From the NCBI GenBank assembly GCA_015066805.1, contig SVNP01000012.1, positions 1 through 64,000 of the forward strand: a DNA stretch of 64,000 bases. Reading direction: 5' to 3'. This document shows, piece by piece, positions 16,734-26,712 of this stretch; position 1 is the first letter of the stretch; every line of letters starts with the position of its first letter. The notes under the pieces are model-generated. The model did no database searches. It saw only the letters and a program-made list of their open reading frames with translations, and had not been told where the DNA came from. The stretch comes from Ruminococcus sp. GTDB lineage: Bacteria; Bacillota; Clostridia; Oscillospirales; Ruminococcaceae. Made by a program: the position numbers and the translations under genes.

Positions 16734-18959
16734 TTGCTCAACTTTGATGACCATAGCTGTACCATTGATGCCATGATCTCCAAAATTTTGATGGAGGACA
16801 AACAATATGACATCAGCAAGCTCATTACTGCCTACGAATTTGCAAAAAAATGTCACGAGGGACAAACCCGTTCTTCCGGCGAGCCCTATATTCAGCACCC
16901 GGTTGCGGTAGCCTATGCCCTGCTGGAGCTTGGCATGGATACCGATACACTCTGCGCCGCATTTCTCCATGATGTGGTAGAGGACACCGCCGTCACACTG
17001 GATGATGTCCGCAAACGCTTCGGACAGGATGTTGCTTTGCTGGTGGATGGCGTGACCAAGCTGGAAAAGATCCCTACCTTCAGCAAGGAACAGCAGGTTG
17101 CGGAAAATGTTATGAAGATCCTGCTGGCCATGTCTCAGGATATCCGTGTCATGATCATCAAGCTGTGCGACCGCCTGCATAATATGCGTACCCTGCAGTA
17201 CCGTCCGCCCCATAAGCAGAAGCGCACTGCACTGGAAACCATGAACATCTATGCCCCCATTGCCCACCGTCTGGGCATTACCCCCGTGCAGGAGGAACTG
17301 GAGGATCTGGCGTTCTACTATCTGGATCACTACGCCTATGCAGAGATCGAACAGATGCTGAATACAAAAAAAGAAGAACGTGAAGCCTTCATCGCCACTA
17401 TCAAGGAACGGATCTCCACACGCTTTAAGGCAGAGGACTTCATCACCCCGCCACAGATCGAAGGCAGAGTGAAAAGCGTTTACGGCATCTACAAAAAGCT
17501 GTATATGGGCGGCAAGAACTTTGAAGAGATCTACGATAAATATGCGGTGCGTGTCATCGTCACCACCGTTGCCGAGTGTTATAACGTGCTGGGTCTGATC
17601 CATGATATGTTCCACCCCATCCCCAACCGCTTCAAGGATTACATCGCAAACCCCAAGCAGAATATGTATCAATCTCTGCACACCACCGTGCTGGGCAGAG
17701 AAAAGATCCCCTTTGAGGTACAGATCCGCACCTGGGAAATGCACGCCAACGCCGAATACGGCATTGCCGCCCACTGGAAGTACAAGGAGGGCATTCAGGG
17801 CAGAGACCGCATGGAACAGCGGCTGGCATGGATCCGACAGGTCATTGAGACCCAGCAGAACAGCGATGATCCCGAAGAACTGGTCAACACCATCAAAAAC
17901 GATATTGCCCCTGATGAGATCGTGGTTATGACCCCCAAGGGCGATTCCGTCAGCCTGCCCACCGGTGCCACAGTGATTGATTTTGCCTACCATATCCACA
18001 CCGAAATCGGTCACCGTACCGTGGGTGCCAAAATCAACGAAAAACTGGTACCCCTTTCCACGGTGCTGCATACCGGTAATATCTGTGAGATCGTTACCAG
18101 CAAGGATGAGGGCAAAGGCCCCAACCGCAACTGGCTGGAAATCGTAAAAACCAATGAGGCACGCTCCAAGATCCGTTCCTGGTTCAAGCGGGAACGACGG
18201 GATGAAAACATCGTCACAGGCAAATCCATGCTGGAAAGCGAGTGCCGCCGCAATCGCATTCCTCTCAGTGCAGAGCAGTGCTATGAACTGCTGGCAGATG
18301 ATATCCGGCAGCGGAACCATTGTACTACTTTTGAAGATCTTTGTGCTGCCATCGGCTATGGCGGCATTACCCTGGCAAAGCTCATGCCCCACATCCGGGA
18401 GCTGTACCAGAAGCACTACGGCAAGCAGCCCCCGGCCCCGGAGGAAAACCCCGATACCCTGCTGGCCGAGCAGATGAACCGCAGCATCCATCACGATGGG
18501 ATCGTGCTGGATGAGATCGAAAGCTGTGCCGTCAAATTCGCACAGTGCTGCAGCCCTATGCCCGGCGATGATGTAGTGGGCTTTATCACCAGAGGACACG
18601 GCCTTTCCGTACATACCAAAACCTGTAAGAACTATACCTCTGCCGTAAAACGGGGGCTGCCCGATGAACTGCAGCGCTGGGTAGAGGTCAAGTGGTCAGG
18701 CAAGCATCAGCCCAAGGACCGACAGGCCGCCATTGAAGTACTGGCAACCTCCCGCGTGGGTATTGTATATGATATCTGCGGTGTGCTGCATGATGCCCGT
18801 GTGCCCATTATCCATTCAGCCTCCCGTACCCTGAAAAACGGCAATACGGTGTTTGAAGCCACCATTACCGTTTCCACCGCAGAACAACTGCAATCGCTGC
18901 TGATGAAGCTGCGCCATGTGCGGGATGTCATCTCTGCCGACCGTGCCATCTACGGATGA
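16734..18959 (+). CDS. rel: Bifunctional (p)ppGpp synthetase/hydrolase
   Basis: This 741-residue Rel/SpoT homologue makes and degrades the alarmone (p)ppGpp. An HD hydrolase domain carries H79-D80 in LHDVVEDT. The synthetase domain has EGRVKSVYGIYKKL, YDKYAVRVI and the NMYQSLHTT motif. A TGS domain (VMTPKGDSVSLPTGATVIDFAYHI), a zinc-finger-like segment (VKFAQCCSPMPGDD) and a C-terminal ACT domain follow. Both catalytic sites look intact, as expected of the single long Rel of Firmicutes. The start is a TTG at 16734 after AAAGGAG; no better ATG lies nearby. It follows recJ by 41 bases. Confidence 0.94.
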   Translation: MLNFDDHSCTIDAMISKILMEDKQYDISKLITAYEFAKKCHEGQTRSSGEPYIQHPVAVAYALLELGMDTDTLCAAFLHDVVEDTAVTLDDVRKRFGQDVALLVDGVTKLEKIPTFSKEQQVAENVMKILLAMSQDIRVMIIKLCDRLHNMRTLQYRPPHKQKRTALETMNIYAPIAHRLGITPVQEELEDLAFYYLDHYAYAEIEQMLNTKKEEREAFIATIKERISTRFKAEDFITPPQIEGRVKSVYGIYKKLYMGGKNFEEIYDKYAVRVIVTTVAECYNVLGLIHDMFHPIPNRFKDYIANPKQNMYQSLHTTVLGREKIPFEVQIRTWEMHANAEYGIAAHWKYKEGIQGRDRMEQRLAWIRQVIETQQNSDDPEELVNTIKNDIAPDEIVVMTPKGDSVSLPTGATVIDFAYHIHTEIGHRTVGAKINEKLVPLSTVLHTGNICEIVTSKDEGKGPNRNWLEIVKTNEARSKIRSWFKRERRDENIVTGKSMLESECRRNRIPLSAEQCYELLADDIRQRNHCTTFEDLCAAIGYGGITLAKLMPHIRELYQKHYGKQPPAPEENPDTLLAEQMNRSIHHDGIVLDEIESCAVKFAQCCSPMPGDDVVGFITRGHGLSVHTKTCKNYTSAVKRGLPDELQRWVEVKWSGKHQPKDRQAAIEVLATSRVGIVYDICGVLHDARVPIIHSASRTLKNGNTVFEATITVSTAEQLQSLLMKLRHVRDVISADRAIYG

Positions 18960-18972
18960 AAGGAGCTTTTTT

Positions 18973-19620
18973 GTGAGTGTTGAAGTATTGACTCTGCCCT
19001 TGGGCGAGCTGGAAGCAAACTGCCACATCGTATACGATGACCAGAACAATGCTGTAGTCATAGATCCCGGTGCCGAAGCGGACAGACTGCTTGCCGTATT
19101 GAAAGAAAAGGGCTGGAAGGTACACGCCATTCTGCTGACCCACGCCCATTTTGACCACTTTGGTGCCGCTTCTGCGGTTATGGATGAACTGCAGATCCCC
19201 ATTTATCTGCATTTACAGGATGAACCCCTGCTGCACTCCATTCAGCTTAGCCTTGCAGACTATCTGGGCAGAGTAGTGGAATATCAGAACATTATTGTAT
19301 GCAACACCGTGCAGGAAGGCGATGTATTGCAGTTCAGCGATGCACTGCGCTTTACCGTTCTGCATACACCGGGACATTCTCCCGGCAGCGTGTGCTATAT
19401 GCTGGGCGATAAGCTCTTTACCGGTGATACCCTGTTCCGTGATGCCGTCGGCAGAGTGGATTTCCACGGCGGAAACCTGAAGGCAATGCGTGCCTCTCTT
19501 CACCGTCTGGGTGAAATGGAAGGTGACTACACCATTTACTGCGGTCATTATGCCAATACCACCCTTGCCCGCGAAAAGGCTTACAGTCCCTATCTGAAGC
19601 CTGCTGCACCGAGAAAATGA
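18973..19620 (+). CDS. MBL-fold metallo-hydrolase (glyoxalase II-like)
   Basis: This 215-residue protein has the full metallo-beta-lactamase motif THAHFDH (HxHxDH). Further ligands are HTPGHSPGS, FTGDTLF and CGHYANT, placing it among YcbL/glyoxalase II-like hydrolases. The substrate is unknown, and a thiolester is only a guess. The start is a GTG at 18973 after AGGAGC, 13 bases after rel. The last bases (ATGA) overlap the hemZ start, so rel, this gene and hemZ are translationally coupled. This gene order is common in Clostridia. Confidence 0.88.
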   Translation: MSVEVLTLPLGELEANCHIVYDDQNNAVVIDPGAEADRLLAVLKEKGWKVHAILLTHAHFDHFGAASAVMDELQIPIYLHLQDEPLLHSIQLSLADYLGRVVEYQNIIVCNTVQEGDVLQFSDALRFTVLHTPGHSPGSVCYMLGDKLFTGDTLFRDAVGRVDFHGGNLKAMRASLHRLGEMEGDYTIYCGHYANTTLAREKAYSPYLKPAAPRK

Positions 19621-21086
19621 CCATCCATACCTACGGGCATACCCGTACCTATGAAATGGAGGCACTGCTGAAGCTATTCGTACCGGCGCAGAAATTTGCT
19701 TTTTCCACCGCAGAGGCACTGCCCGAAGGCGATTATATCTCTGCGGTGATCACCGAAAACGAGGACGGCACCATGCATCTGGTGTGCCGTACCTGTATGA
19801 ACGGAAAAACCATGCTCAGTGAAGCCGACCGTCCTGCCGCAGAAGGCAATCTGCTGGATAAGGAACTGAGTATTCTGCTGTACCCCCAGCTTTGCGCCGT
19901 AACAGGGCTGCGTCCTGCATGGGGTATGCTGACAGGCATCCGCCCTGTCAATCTGCTGCGCCGCCATAGCGAACGTCTGGGCTGTATTGCAGAGGCAAAA
20001 GCACACTTCCGGGATGTATGGCAGGTCACAGAAGAAAAAATCGCATTGGCCGAACAGATCCTTACGGTGCAGCAGCCTGTTTTTTCGGAAACGCCTCACA
20101 GGGCCGTGGGCATCTATGTTTCCATTCCCTTTTGCCCCACCCGATGCCGCTATTGCTCCTTTGTCAGCAACTCGGTGGCACAAATGCGCCGCCTGCTGCC
20201 CCAATATATGGATGCACTGGAACAGGAGATCCAAATTGTAGGCAGCCTGCTGAAGGACACAGGTCTTACCGTGGATACGGTCTACATCGGCGGTGGTACC
20301 CCCACGGTGCTGGAGCCTGCCGATCTTACCCGATTGCTTTCGGCATTGCAGCAGCATATTATCACGCCCAGCCCCATCCCTCTGCGGGAATATACCGTAG
20401 AAGCCGGGAGACCCGATACTATCACAAGAGAAAAGCTTGCCGTACTGCGGCAGTTTGATGTCACACGCATCTCCGTAAACCCCCAGAGCTTCCGTGATGA
20501 GGTGCTGCAGGCCGCAGGCAGACCCCATTCCGCACAGGATGCGGTGGAGGCCTATCTGCTGGCAAAGGAAATGGGCTTCGGCAACATCAACATGGATTTT
20601 ATTGCCGGTCTGCCCTGCGATACCTTTGAAGGCTTCCGTGAAAGTATAGACAAAGCCGTTGCACTGGATCCCGAAAGCATTACGGTGCATTGCCTCTCCC
20701 TGAAAAAAGCGGCGGACTTCTATCAAAGCCTGCCTATGCCCAATGCAGCGGCTGTGGAGCAGATGGTGGAATACGCACAAAGCACCCTGTGCAGCGAGGG
20801 ATACCGCCCCTACTATCTCTACCGCCAGAAGAATATGGCCGCCAATCTGGAGAATGTCGGCTATGCCAAGCAAGGCTTTGAAAGCCCCTATAACATCCTG
20901 ATGATGGACGATTCCCAGACCATTCTGGGCATTGGTTCGGGTGCCTCCACAAAGCTCATCGGCGGGCAAAGAGGCATTGAACGGCTGACCGAATGCAAAT
21001 ACCCCTATGAATATCTGGAGCGCTTTGAGGCTCTGATGGAGCAGAAAAAACAACTGGTGCGGATGCTGGCGGAAATCAAGGCATGA
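19617..21086 (+). CDS. hemZ: Radical-SAM coproporphyrinogen dehydrogenase-like protein HemZ
   Basis: This 489-residue protein is a radical SAM enzyme. The cluster motif is CPTRCRYCSF (CxxxCxxC, about residue 173), followed by VDTVYIGGGTPT and the HemN-like GLPCDTFEGF. An N-terminal ~160-residue domain (LTGIRPVNLLRR) and the distance to the core match the HemZ group rather than HemN proper. Members are annotated as oxygen-independent coproporphyrinogen III dehydrogenases, but in organisms lacking haem synthesis the true reaction is uncertain, and no other haem gene is in the window. It starts inside the previous gene's stop (ATGA). Confidence 0.88.
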   Translation: MTIHTYGHTRTYEMEALLKLFVPAQKFAFSTAEALPEGDYISAVITENEDGTMHLVCRTCMNGKTMLSEADRPAAEGNLLDKELSILLYPQLCAVTGLRPAWGMLTGIRPVNLLRRHSERLGCIAEAKAHFRDVWQVTEEKIALAEQILTVQQPVFSETPHRAVGIYVSIPFCPTRCRYCSFVSNSVAQMRRLLPQYMDALEQEIQIVGSLLKDTGLTVDTVYIGGGTPTVLEPADLTRLLSALQQHIITPSPIPLREYTVEAGRPDTITREKLAVLRQFDVTRISVNPQSFRDEVLQAAGRPHSAQDAVEAYLLAKEMGFGNINMDFIAGLPCDTFEGFRESIDKAVALDPESITVHCLSLKKAADFYQSLPMPNAAAVEQMVEYAQSTLCSEGYRPYYLYRQKNMAANLENVGYAKQGFESPYNILMMDDSQTILGIGSGASTKLIGGQRGIERLTECKYPYEYLERFEALMEQKKQLVRMLAEIKA

Positions 21087-21170
21087 CCGTTGGCGTAAGT
21101 GGAAAAATCAACGGCAAAACCCGCACGGATTTATGCGAATAGCCAATTTTCAAAAAAATGCGGAAATCGC

Positions 21171-21200
21171 TTGCAATAGGCAGGCGGTTTGTGCTATAAT
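21171..21200 (+). promoter_or_regulatory. Sigma-A-like promoter of carB
   Basis: -35 TTGCAA (21171-21176) and -10 TATAAT (21195-21200), spacer 18 bases, ending 28 bases before the carB ATG. No PyrR-type leader or attenuator fits in that short leader. Confidence 0.78.
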
Positions 21201-21228
21201 ATATGTTTAGAAGTGAGGTGTTTGCGCT

Positions 21229-24200
21229 ATGCCAAAAAGAAATGATATTCACAAGATCATGATTATCGGTTCCGGTCCCATCATCATCGGACAGGCGTGC
21301 GAATTCGACTATTCCGGTACCCAGGCTTGTAAAGCACTGCGGAAACTGGGGTATGAGATCGTACTCGTGAACTCGAACCCCGCAACCATTATGACAGACC
21401 CCGATGTGGCGGATGTCACCTATATCGAGCCGCTGAACTGCGAGCGTCTGACCGAGATCATCAAGCAGGAGCGCCCCGATGCCCTGCTGCCTAACCTGGG
21501 CGGTCAGTCGGGTCTGAACCTTTGCTCCGAGCTGGAGCAGGCAGGCGTACTGAAAGAGTACGGCGTGGAAGTCATCGGCGTGCAGGTGGATGCCATCGAG
21601 CGCGGCGAGGACCGTATCGAATTTAAGAAGACCATGGAAGCCATCGGCGTGGAAATGGCGAAGAGCCAGGTTGCTTATACCGTTGAGGAAGCCTTGGAGA
21701 TCGCTGATGAGCTGGGTTACCCTGTGGTGCTGCGTCCCGCATATACCATGGGCGGTGCCGGCGGCGGCATGGTTTATAACGTGGAAGAGCTGAAGGTCGT
21801 CTGTGCAAGAGGTCTGCAGGCAAGCCTTGTGGGTCAGGTGCTGGTGGAAGAATGCATCACCGGCTGGGAAGAGCTGGAGCTGGAGGTTGTTCGTGACGCA
21901 AAGAACAACATGATCACCGTCTGCTTCATCGAGAACATCGACCCCTTGGGCGTGCATACCGGTGACTCCTTCTGCTCTGCACCTATGCTGACCATCTCCG
22001 AGGATCTGCAGAAGCGTCTGCAGGATCAGGCATACCGCATCGTGCAGTCCATCGAGGTCATCGGCGGCTGTAACTGCCAGTTTGCCCACGATCCCGTCAG
22101 CGACCGTATCGTTGTAATCGAGATCAACCCCCGTACCTCCCGTTCCTCTGCACTGGCATCCAAGGCAACCGGTTTCCCCATTGCACTGGTTTCCGCCATG
22201 CTGGCAGCCGGCCTGACTCTGGATGAGATCGAGTGCGGTAAGTACGGTACATTGGATAAATATGTCCCCGGCGGCGACTATGTGGTCATCAAGTTTGCCC
22301 GTTGGGCCTTTGAGAAGTTCAAGGGCGCAGAGGATAAGCTGGGTACCCAGATGCGTGCCGTGGGCGAGGTCATGAGCATCGGCAAGACCTATAAGGAAGC
22401 CTTCCAGAAGGCCATCAGAAGTCTTGAGAACGGCCGCTACGGTCTGGGCTTTGCCGCACAGTACAACAGCATGACCAAAGATGAGCTGCTGGCACAGCTT
22501 GTGTACCCCACCAGCAACAGACAGTTCATTATGTATGAGGCTCTGCGTAAGGGCGCAACTGTGGATGAGCTTTATAAGCTGACCAAGATCAAGCACTGGT
22601 TCCTGGAGCAGATGCTGGAGCTGGTGCAGGAGGAAGAGGATCTGCTGCGCTTTAAGGGCAGAGTACCCAACGCTTCCACACTGCGTCAGGCTAAGCTGGA
22701 CGGTTTCTCCGACCGCTACCTGAGCAAGATCCTGGCAGTGCCCGAGCAGGATATCCGCGAGGCACGCTATGCCGCAGGCATCCGTGAGGCCTGGGAGGGC
22801 GTTCACGTCAGCGGCACTAAGGATGCTGCCTACTACTACTCCTCTTACCATATTGCAGATGACAAGAGCCCCTGCAACACCGAGCGTCCCAAGATCATGA
22901 TCCTGGGCGGCGGTCCCAACCGTATCGGTCAGGGTATTGAGTTCGACTACTGCTGCGTACACGCTTCCCTGGCACTGAAGGAAATGGGCTTTGAAACCAT
23001 TATCGTCAACTGCAACCCCGAAACCGTTTCCACCGACTACGATACCTCCGATAAGCTCTACTTTGAGCCCCTGACCCTGGAGGATGTTCTTTCTATCTAC
23101 GAGAAGGAAAAGCCCGTGGGCGTTATTGCACAGTTTGGCGGACAGACACCTCTGAATCTGGCTGCTGACCTGAAGAAGAACGGCGTTACTATTCTGGGCA
23201 CCTCTCCCGAAACCATTGACCTGGCCGAGGATCGTGACCACTTCCGTGCCATGATGGATAAGCTGGGCATCCCCATGCCCGAATCCGGCATGGCCGTTAC
23301 CGTGGATGACGCTCTGGAGATCGCAAACCGCATCGGTTACCCCGTTATGGTGCGTCCCTCCTATGTGTTGGGCGGCAGAGGTATGGAGATCGTGCACAGC
23401 GATGAGATGATGCGTGTGTACATGGCTGCTGCCGTGGGCGTTACCCCCGACAGACCTATCCTCATCGACCGTTTCTTGGGTCACGCTACCGAGTGTGAGG
23501 CAGATGCCATCTCTGACGGCACCAACTGCTTTGTTCCCGCCGTTATGGAGCATATCGAGCTGGCAGGCGTACACTCCGGTGACTCCGCCTGTGTGCTGCC
23601 CTCTTTGAATCTTACTGAGGAGCAGGTTGCCACCATTAAGGATTATACCCGCAAGATCGCTGTGGAAATGGGCGTTTGCGGTCTGATGAATATGCAGTAC
23701 GCCATCGAGGATAACACCGTTTATGTGCTGGAGGCCAACCCCCGTGCATCCCGTACCGTACCGCTGGTTTCCAAGGTGTGCGCCATCAATATGGTGCGTA
23801 TCGCTACCGAGATCATGACCTCCGGTCTGACCGGCAAGCCCTCTCCCGTATCTGCACTGCGCGACCGCAAGATCCCCCACTACGGCGTGAAGGAAGCGGT
23901 ATTCCCCTTCAATATGTTCCAGGAAGTTGACCCCGTGCTGGGACCCGAAATGCGTTCCACCGGTGAGGTTCTGGGCCTTTCCGCCGAGTTCGGCGAGGCA
24001 TACTATAAAGCACAGGAAGCCACCCAGACCCGTCTGCCCGTAGGCGGCACCGTGCTGCTTTCTGTCTGCGACAGAGATAAGGGCGAGCTGGTGGATATCG
24101 CAAGAAAATTCCACGAGCTGGGCTTCAAGATCGTTGCAACCGGCAATACCTACGCCATGATCAGCGAAAATGGCATCCCCGCCGAGAAGATCAACAAACT

Positions 24201-24456
24201 GTATGAGGGCAGACCCAACATCACCGATGCCATGACCAACGGTAAGCTGGATCTGATCATTAACACCCCTGCCGGCATGAACAGCATTCACGATGACAGC
24301 TATATCCGTAAGGCTGCTATCAAGTATCGCATTCCCTATATCACTACCATGGCCGCCGCCATGGCCAGCGCAGAGGGCATCCGTGCCATCCGTTCCCAGT
24401 CCGCATCGCTGAGCGTGAAGTCCTTGCAGGCCTTCCACAGCGAAATTACCGATTAA
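21229..24456 (+). CDS. carB: Carbamoyl-phosphate synthase large subunit
   Basis: This 1075-residue ATP-grasp enzyme makes carbamoyl phosphate from bicarbonate, ammonia (from the small subunit) and two ATP, for arginine and pyrimidines. The two homologous synthetase halves are both complete. Each starts IIGSGPIIIGQACEFDYSG or ILGGGPNRIGQGIEFDYCC and carries ATP-grasp signatures (EINPRTSRSSALASKATG; EANPRASRTVPLVSK). A C-terminal MGS-like allosteric domain follows (from about residue 940). Length is normal. The small-subunit gene carA is not beside it or in the window. The ATG follows GTGAGGTG. Confidence 0.97.
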   Translation: MPKRNDIHKIMIIGSGPIIIGQACEFDYSGTQACKALRKLGYEIVLVNSNPATIMTDPDVADVTYIEPLNCERLTEIIKQERPDALLPNLGGQSGLNLCSELEQAGVLKEYGVEVIGVQVDAIERGEDRIEFKKTMEAIGVEMAKSQVAYTVEEALEIADELGYPVVLRPAYTMGGAGGGMVYNVEELKVVCARGLQASLVGQVLVEECITGWEELELEVVRDAKNNMITVCFIENIDPLGVHTGDSFCSAPMLTISEDLQKRLQDQAYRIVQSIEVIGGCNCQFAHDPVSDRIVVIEINPRTSRSSALASKATGFPIALVSAMLAAGLTLDEIECGKYGTLDKYVPGGDYVVIKFARWAFEKFKGAEDKLGTQMRAVGEVMSIGKTYKEAFQKAIRSLENGRYGLGFAAQYNSMTKDELLAQLVYPTSNRQFIMYEALRKGATVDELYKLTKIKHWFLEQMLELVQEEEDLLRFKGRVPNASTLRQAKLDGFSDRYLSKILAVPEQDIREARYAAGIREAWEGVHVSGTKDAAYYYSSYHIADDKSPCNTERPKIMILGGGPNRIGQGIEFDYCCVHASLALKEMGFETIIVNCNPETVSTDYDTSDKLYFEPLTLEDVLSIYEKEKPVGVIAQFGGQTPLNLAADLKKNGVTILGTSPETIDLAEDRDHFRAMMDKLGIPMPESGMAVTVDDALEIANRIGYPVMVRPSYVLGGRGMEIVHSDEMMRVYMAAAVGVTPDRPILIDRFLGHATECEADAISDGTNCFVPAVMEHIELAGVHSGDSACVLPSLNLTEEQVATIKDYTRKIAVEMGVCGLMNMQYAIEDNTVYVLEANPRASRTVPLVSKVCAINMVRIATEIMTSGLTGKPSPVSALRDRKIPHYGVKEAVFPFNMFQEVDPVLGPEMRSTGEVLGLSAEFGEAYYKAQEATQTRLPVGGTVLLSVCDRDKGELVDIARKFHELGFKIVATGNTYAMISENGIPAEKINKLYEGRPNITDAMTNGKLDLIINTPAGMNSIHDDSYIRKAAIKYRIPYITTMAAAMASAEGIRAIRSQSASLSVKSLQAFHSEITD

Positions 24457-24492
24457 ACTCACATATCATAAGCGAAACGGAGGATATTTCCC

Positions 24493-24990
24493 ATGGCCCA
24501 CGAGCATATGGAGCAAATGTCGCAGGCGCATTACGAAGCGCTGCAAAAAGAACTGGCTTATCTGGTTGGTACCCGCCGCCAGGAGATCGCCGATCAGCTG
24601 GCAGAAGCCAGAAGCTACGGTGACTTGTCCGAAAACGCCGAGTACGATGAGGCTCGAAACGAACAGGCACGTCTGGAAACCGAAATTGCCGAGCTGGAAT
24701 ACACCCTTGCCCACGCACAGATCATTCAGAATGTCTCCGTGGACGAAGTGGGCAACGGCTCCATTGTTACCCTGAAGCGTGATGCTTTCGGTGATGTGCC
24801 TGAGAAGATCGAGCGTCTGAAGATCGTCAGCCGTTCCGAATCCGATTATACCGTGGGCAAGATCTCCGATGAATCGCCCATCGGTAAGGCCGCAATGAAA
24901 AAGCGTGTCGGTGACCGCTTTATGGTAGAGGCTCCCGCAGGTATGCTGACCTTTACCGTTCTGGAAATTTCCGAGGGCGAGATCGACTGA
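24493..24990 (+). CDS. greA: Transcription elongation factor GreA
   Basis: This 165-residue protein rescues backtracked RNA polymerase by stimulating transcript cleavage. The N-terminal coiled coil carries the acidic tip ARSYGDLSENAEYDEAR with the D and E residues needed in the secondary channel. The C-terminal FKBP-like domain ends SPIGKAAMKKRVGD then an EI-rich end. An eight-residue N-terminal extension precedes the usual start. ACGGAGGA precedes the ATG. It lies between carB (36 bases) and lysS (36 bases); greA-lysS is a common Firmicute pair. Confidence 0.96.
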   Translation: MAHEHMEQMSQAHYEALQKELAYLVGTRRQEIADQLAEARSYGDLSENAEYDEARNEQARLETEIAELEYTLAHAQIIQNVSVDEVGNGSIVTLKRDAFGDVPEKIERLKIVSRSESDYTVGKISDESPIGKAAMKKRVGDRFMVEAPAGMLTFTVLEISEGEID

Positions 24991-25026
24991 TCTCCCCCTC
25001 TGTCGTGAAAGGAGATACCACCGGTT

Positions 25027-26652
25027 ATGGAACAGCCGTTGCAGAATCAGAATGAACAACAGGCCGGCGATCCTTCCGAATTTCGCAGAATCCGCCTGGA
25101 AAAGCTCTGCGAAATGCAGCAGGAGGGTCGTGATCCCTTCCGGATCACCCGCTTTGATGTAACCGCAAGCACTGCCGAATCCCGCGCACGCTTTGAGGAA
25201 GCCGAAGCCGCACTGAATGCACAGTTCGGTGAGGACAACGACAGCGAGGAGAAAAAAGCCGCAGCAGAGGCACTCTCTCAGCAGATGGTCGTCACTCTTG
25301 CCGGCCGTATCATGAGCTGGCGTAAAATGGGTAAGGCAAACTTTATTGATCTGCGTGACCGTGAAGGCAGAATGCAGGTCTATGTCCGTATGAACGATAT
25401 CGGTGAGGAAAACTTTGCCAACTTCCGCAAGTGGGATATCGGCGATATCATCGGTGTAACAGGCAATCTGTTTCGCACCCGCACCGGTGAGCTTTCCGTA
25501 CATGCCACCGAAGTCACCCTGCTTTCCAAATCCTTAAAGCCCCTGCCGGAGAAGTTCCACGGCCTTACCGACCGTGATGCCCGCTACCGTCAGCGCTATG
25601 TTGACCTGATCATGAATCAGGAGGCGCGCGATACCTTCATCAAGCGCAGCAAGATCCTCTCCACCATCCGCAGCTTCTTGGATGCACAGGGATTTTTGGA
25701 GGTGGAGACCCCTATGCTGGTCTCCAATGCAGGCGGTGCAGCCGCAAGACCTTTTGAAACCCACTACAATGCCCTCAACGAGGACGTAAAGCTGCGTATC
25801 TCTCTGGAGCTGTACCTGAAGCGTCTGATCGTCGGCGGTCTGGAAAAGGTGTACGAAATCGGTCGTGTGTTCCGTAACGAGGGCGTGGATACCCGCCACA
25901 ACCCCGAGTTCACTTTGATGGAGCTGTATCAGGCCTATACCGATTATCACGGTATGATGGATCTCACCGAGAATATGTTCCGCCATGTGGCACAGACCGT
26001 TTGCGGTACTACTCTGGTGCCCTACGGCGATGAGATGATCGATCTGGGCAAGCCCTTTGCCCGCATCACCATGATTGATGCCGTGAAGCAGTATGCAGGC
26101 GTAGATTTCAACGAGATTCCCGATACCGCTGCTGCCAAAAAGCTGGCCGATGAAAGAGGCATCCACTACGAGGATCGCCATGAAAAGGGCGATATCCTTA
26201 ACCTGTTCTTTGAGGAGTATGTAGAGGAGCATCTGGTACAGCCTACCTTTGTTATGGATCACCCCGTAGAGATCTCTCCCCTGACCAAGCGCAAGCCCGA
26301 TATGCCCGATTATGTGGAGCGTTTTGAGCTGTTCATCACCGGTCGTGAGATGTGTAATGCATACTCCGAGCTCAATGATCCCATTGACCAGCGCAAGCGT
26401 TTTGAGGCACAGGAGGCTCTCATTCAGCAGGGTGATGAGGAAGCAAACCACATTGATGAGGACTTTATGAATGCGTTGGAGATCGGTATGCCCCCCACGG
26501 GCGGTATCGGCTACGGCATTGACCGTCTGGTCATGCTGCTGACCAACAGCCAGTCCATCCGTGATGTGCTGCTGTTCCCCACCATGAAATCTTTGCCTGC
26601 CGCAGGCGCTCAGAATGCACAGGCAGATGCCGAGAAATCTGAAGAAGCATAA
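25027..26652 (+). CDS. lysS: Class II lysyl-tRNA synthetase
   Basis: This 541-residue enzyme charges tRNA-Lys. An N-terminal OB-fold anticodon-binding domain (VTLAGRIMSWRKMGKANFIDLRD) precedes the class II core. Motif 1 is FLEVETPML, motif 2 is VFRNEGVDTRHNPEFT, and motif 3 is GGIGYGIDRLVMLL. A short insert in the OB domain (NDSEEKKAAAEALS) and an acidic tail are seen. There is no T-box leader in the 36 bases between greA and this gene; GAAAGGAG precedes the ATG. A terminator follows at once. Confidence 0.97.
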   Translation: MEQPLQNQNEQQAGDPSEFRRIRLEKLCEMQQEGRDPFRITRFDVTASTAESRARFEEAEAALNAQFGEDNDSEEKKAAAEALSQQMVVTLAGRIMSWRKMGKANFIDLRDREGRMQVYVRMNDIGEENFANFRKWDIGDIIGVTGNLFRTRTGELSVHATEVTLLSKSLKPLPEKFHGLTDRDARYRQRYVDLIMNQEARDTFIKRSKILSTIRSFLDAQGFLEVETPMLVSNAGGAAARPFETHYNALNEDVKLRISLELYLKRLIVGGLEKVYEIGRVFRNEGVDTRHNPEFTLMELYQAYTDYHGMMDLTENMFRHVAQTVCGTTLVPYGDEMIDLGKPFARITMIDAVKQYAGVDFNEIPDTAAAKKLADERGIHYEDRHEKGDILNLFFEEYVEEHLVQPTFVMDHPVEISPLTKRKPDMPDYVERFELFITGREMCNAYSELNDPIDQRKRFEAQEALIQQGDEEANHIDEDFMNALEIGMPPTGGIGYGIDRLVMLLTNSQSIRDVLLFPTMKSLPAAGAQNAQADAEKSEEA

Positions 26653-26653
26653 C

Positions 26654-26692
26654 AAAAAAACCGCATTGAACGACACTCAATGCGGTTTTTTT
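26654..26692 (+). terminator. Rho-independent terminator after lysS
   Basis: CCGCATTGA (26661-26669) pairs with TCAATGCGG (26677-26685), flanked by seven A and seven T. It can work on both strands and ends the greA-lysS transcript. Confidence 0.9.
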
Positions 26693-26712
26693 AATCACAA
26701 CAGGGGGATAAA

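Noticed and set aside
16533-18614. 693-codon frame antisense to recJ/rel
   Set aside because: It spans two real genes on the other strand and has no motifs.
21076-24462. 1128-codon open frame antisense to carB
   Set aside because: Mirror frame of a long conserved gene; no start signal or recognisable domain.
24991-25026. T-box or other riboswitch before lysS
   Set aside because: The 36-base gap is too short and shows no T-box or specifier-loop features.
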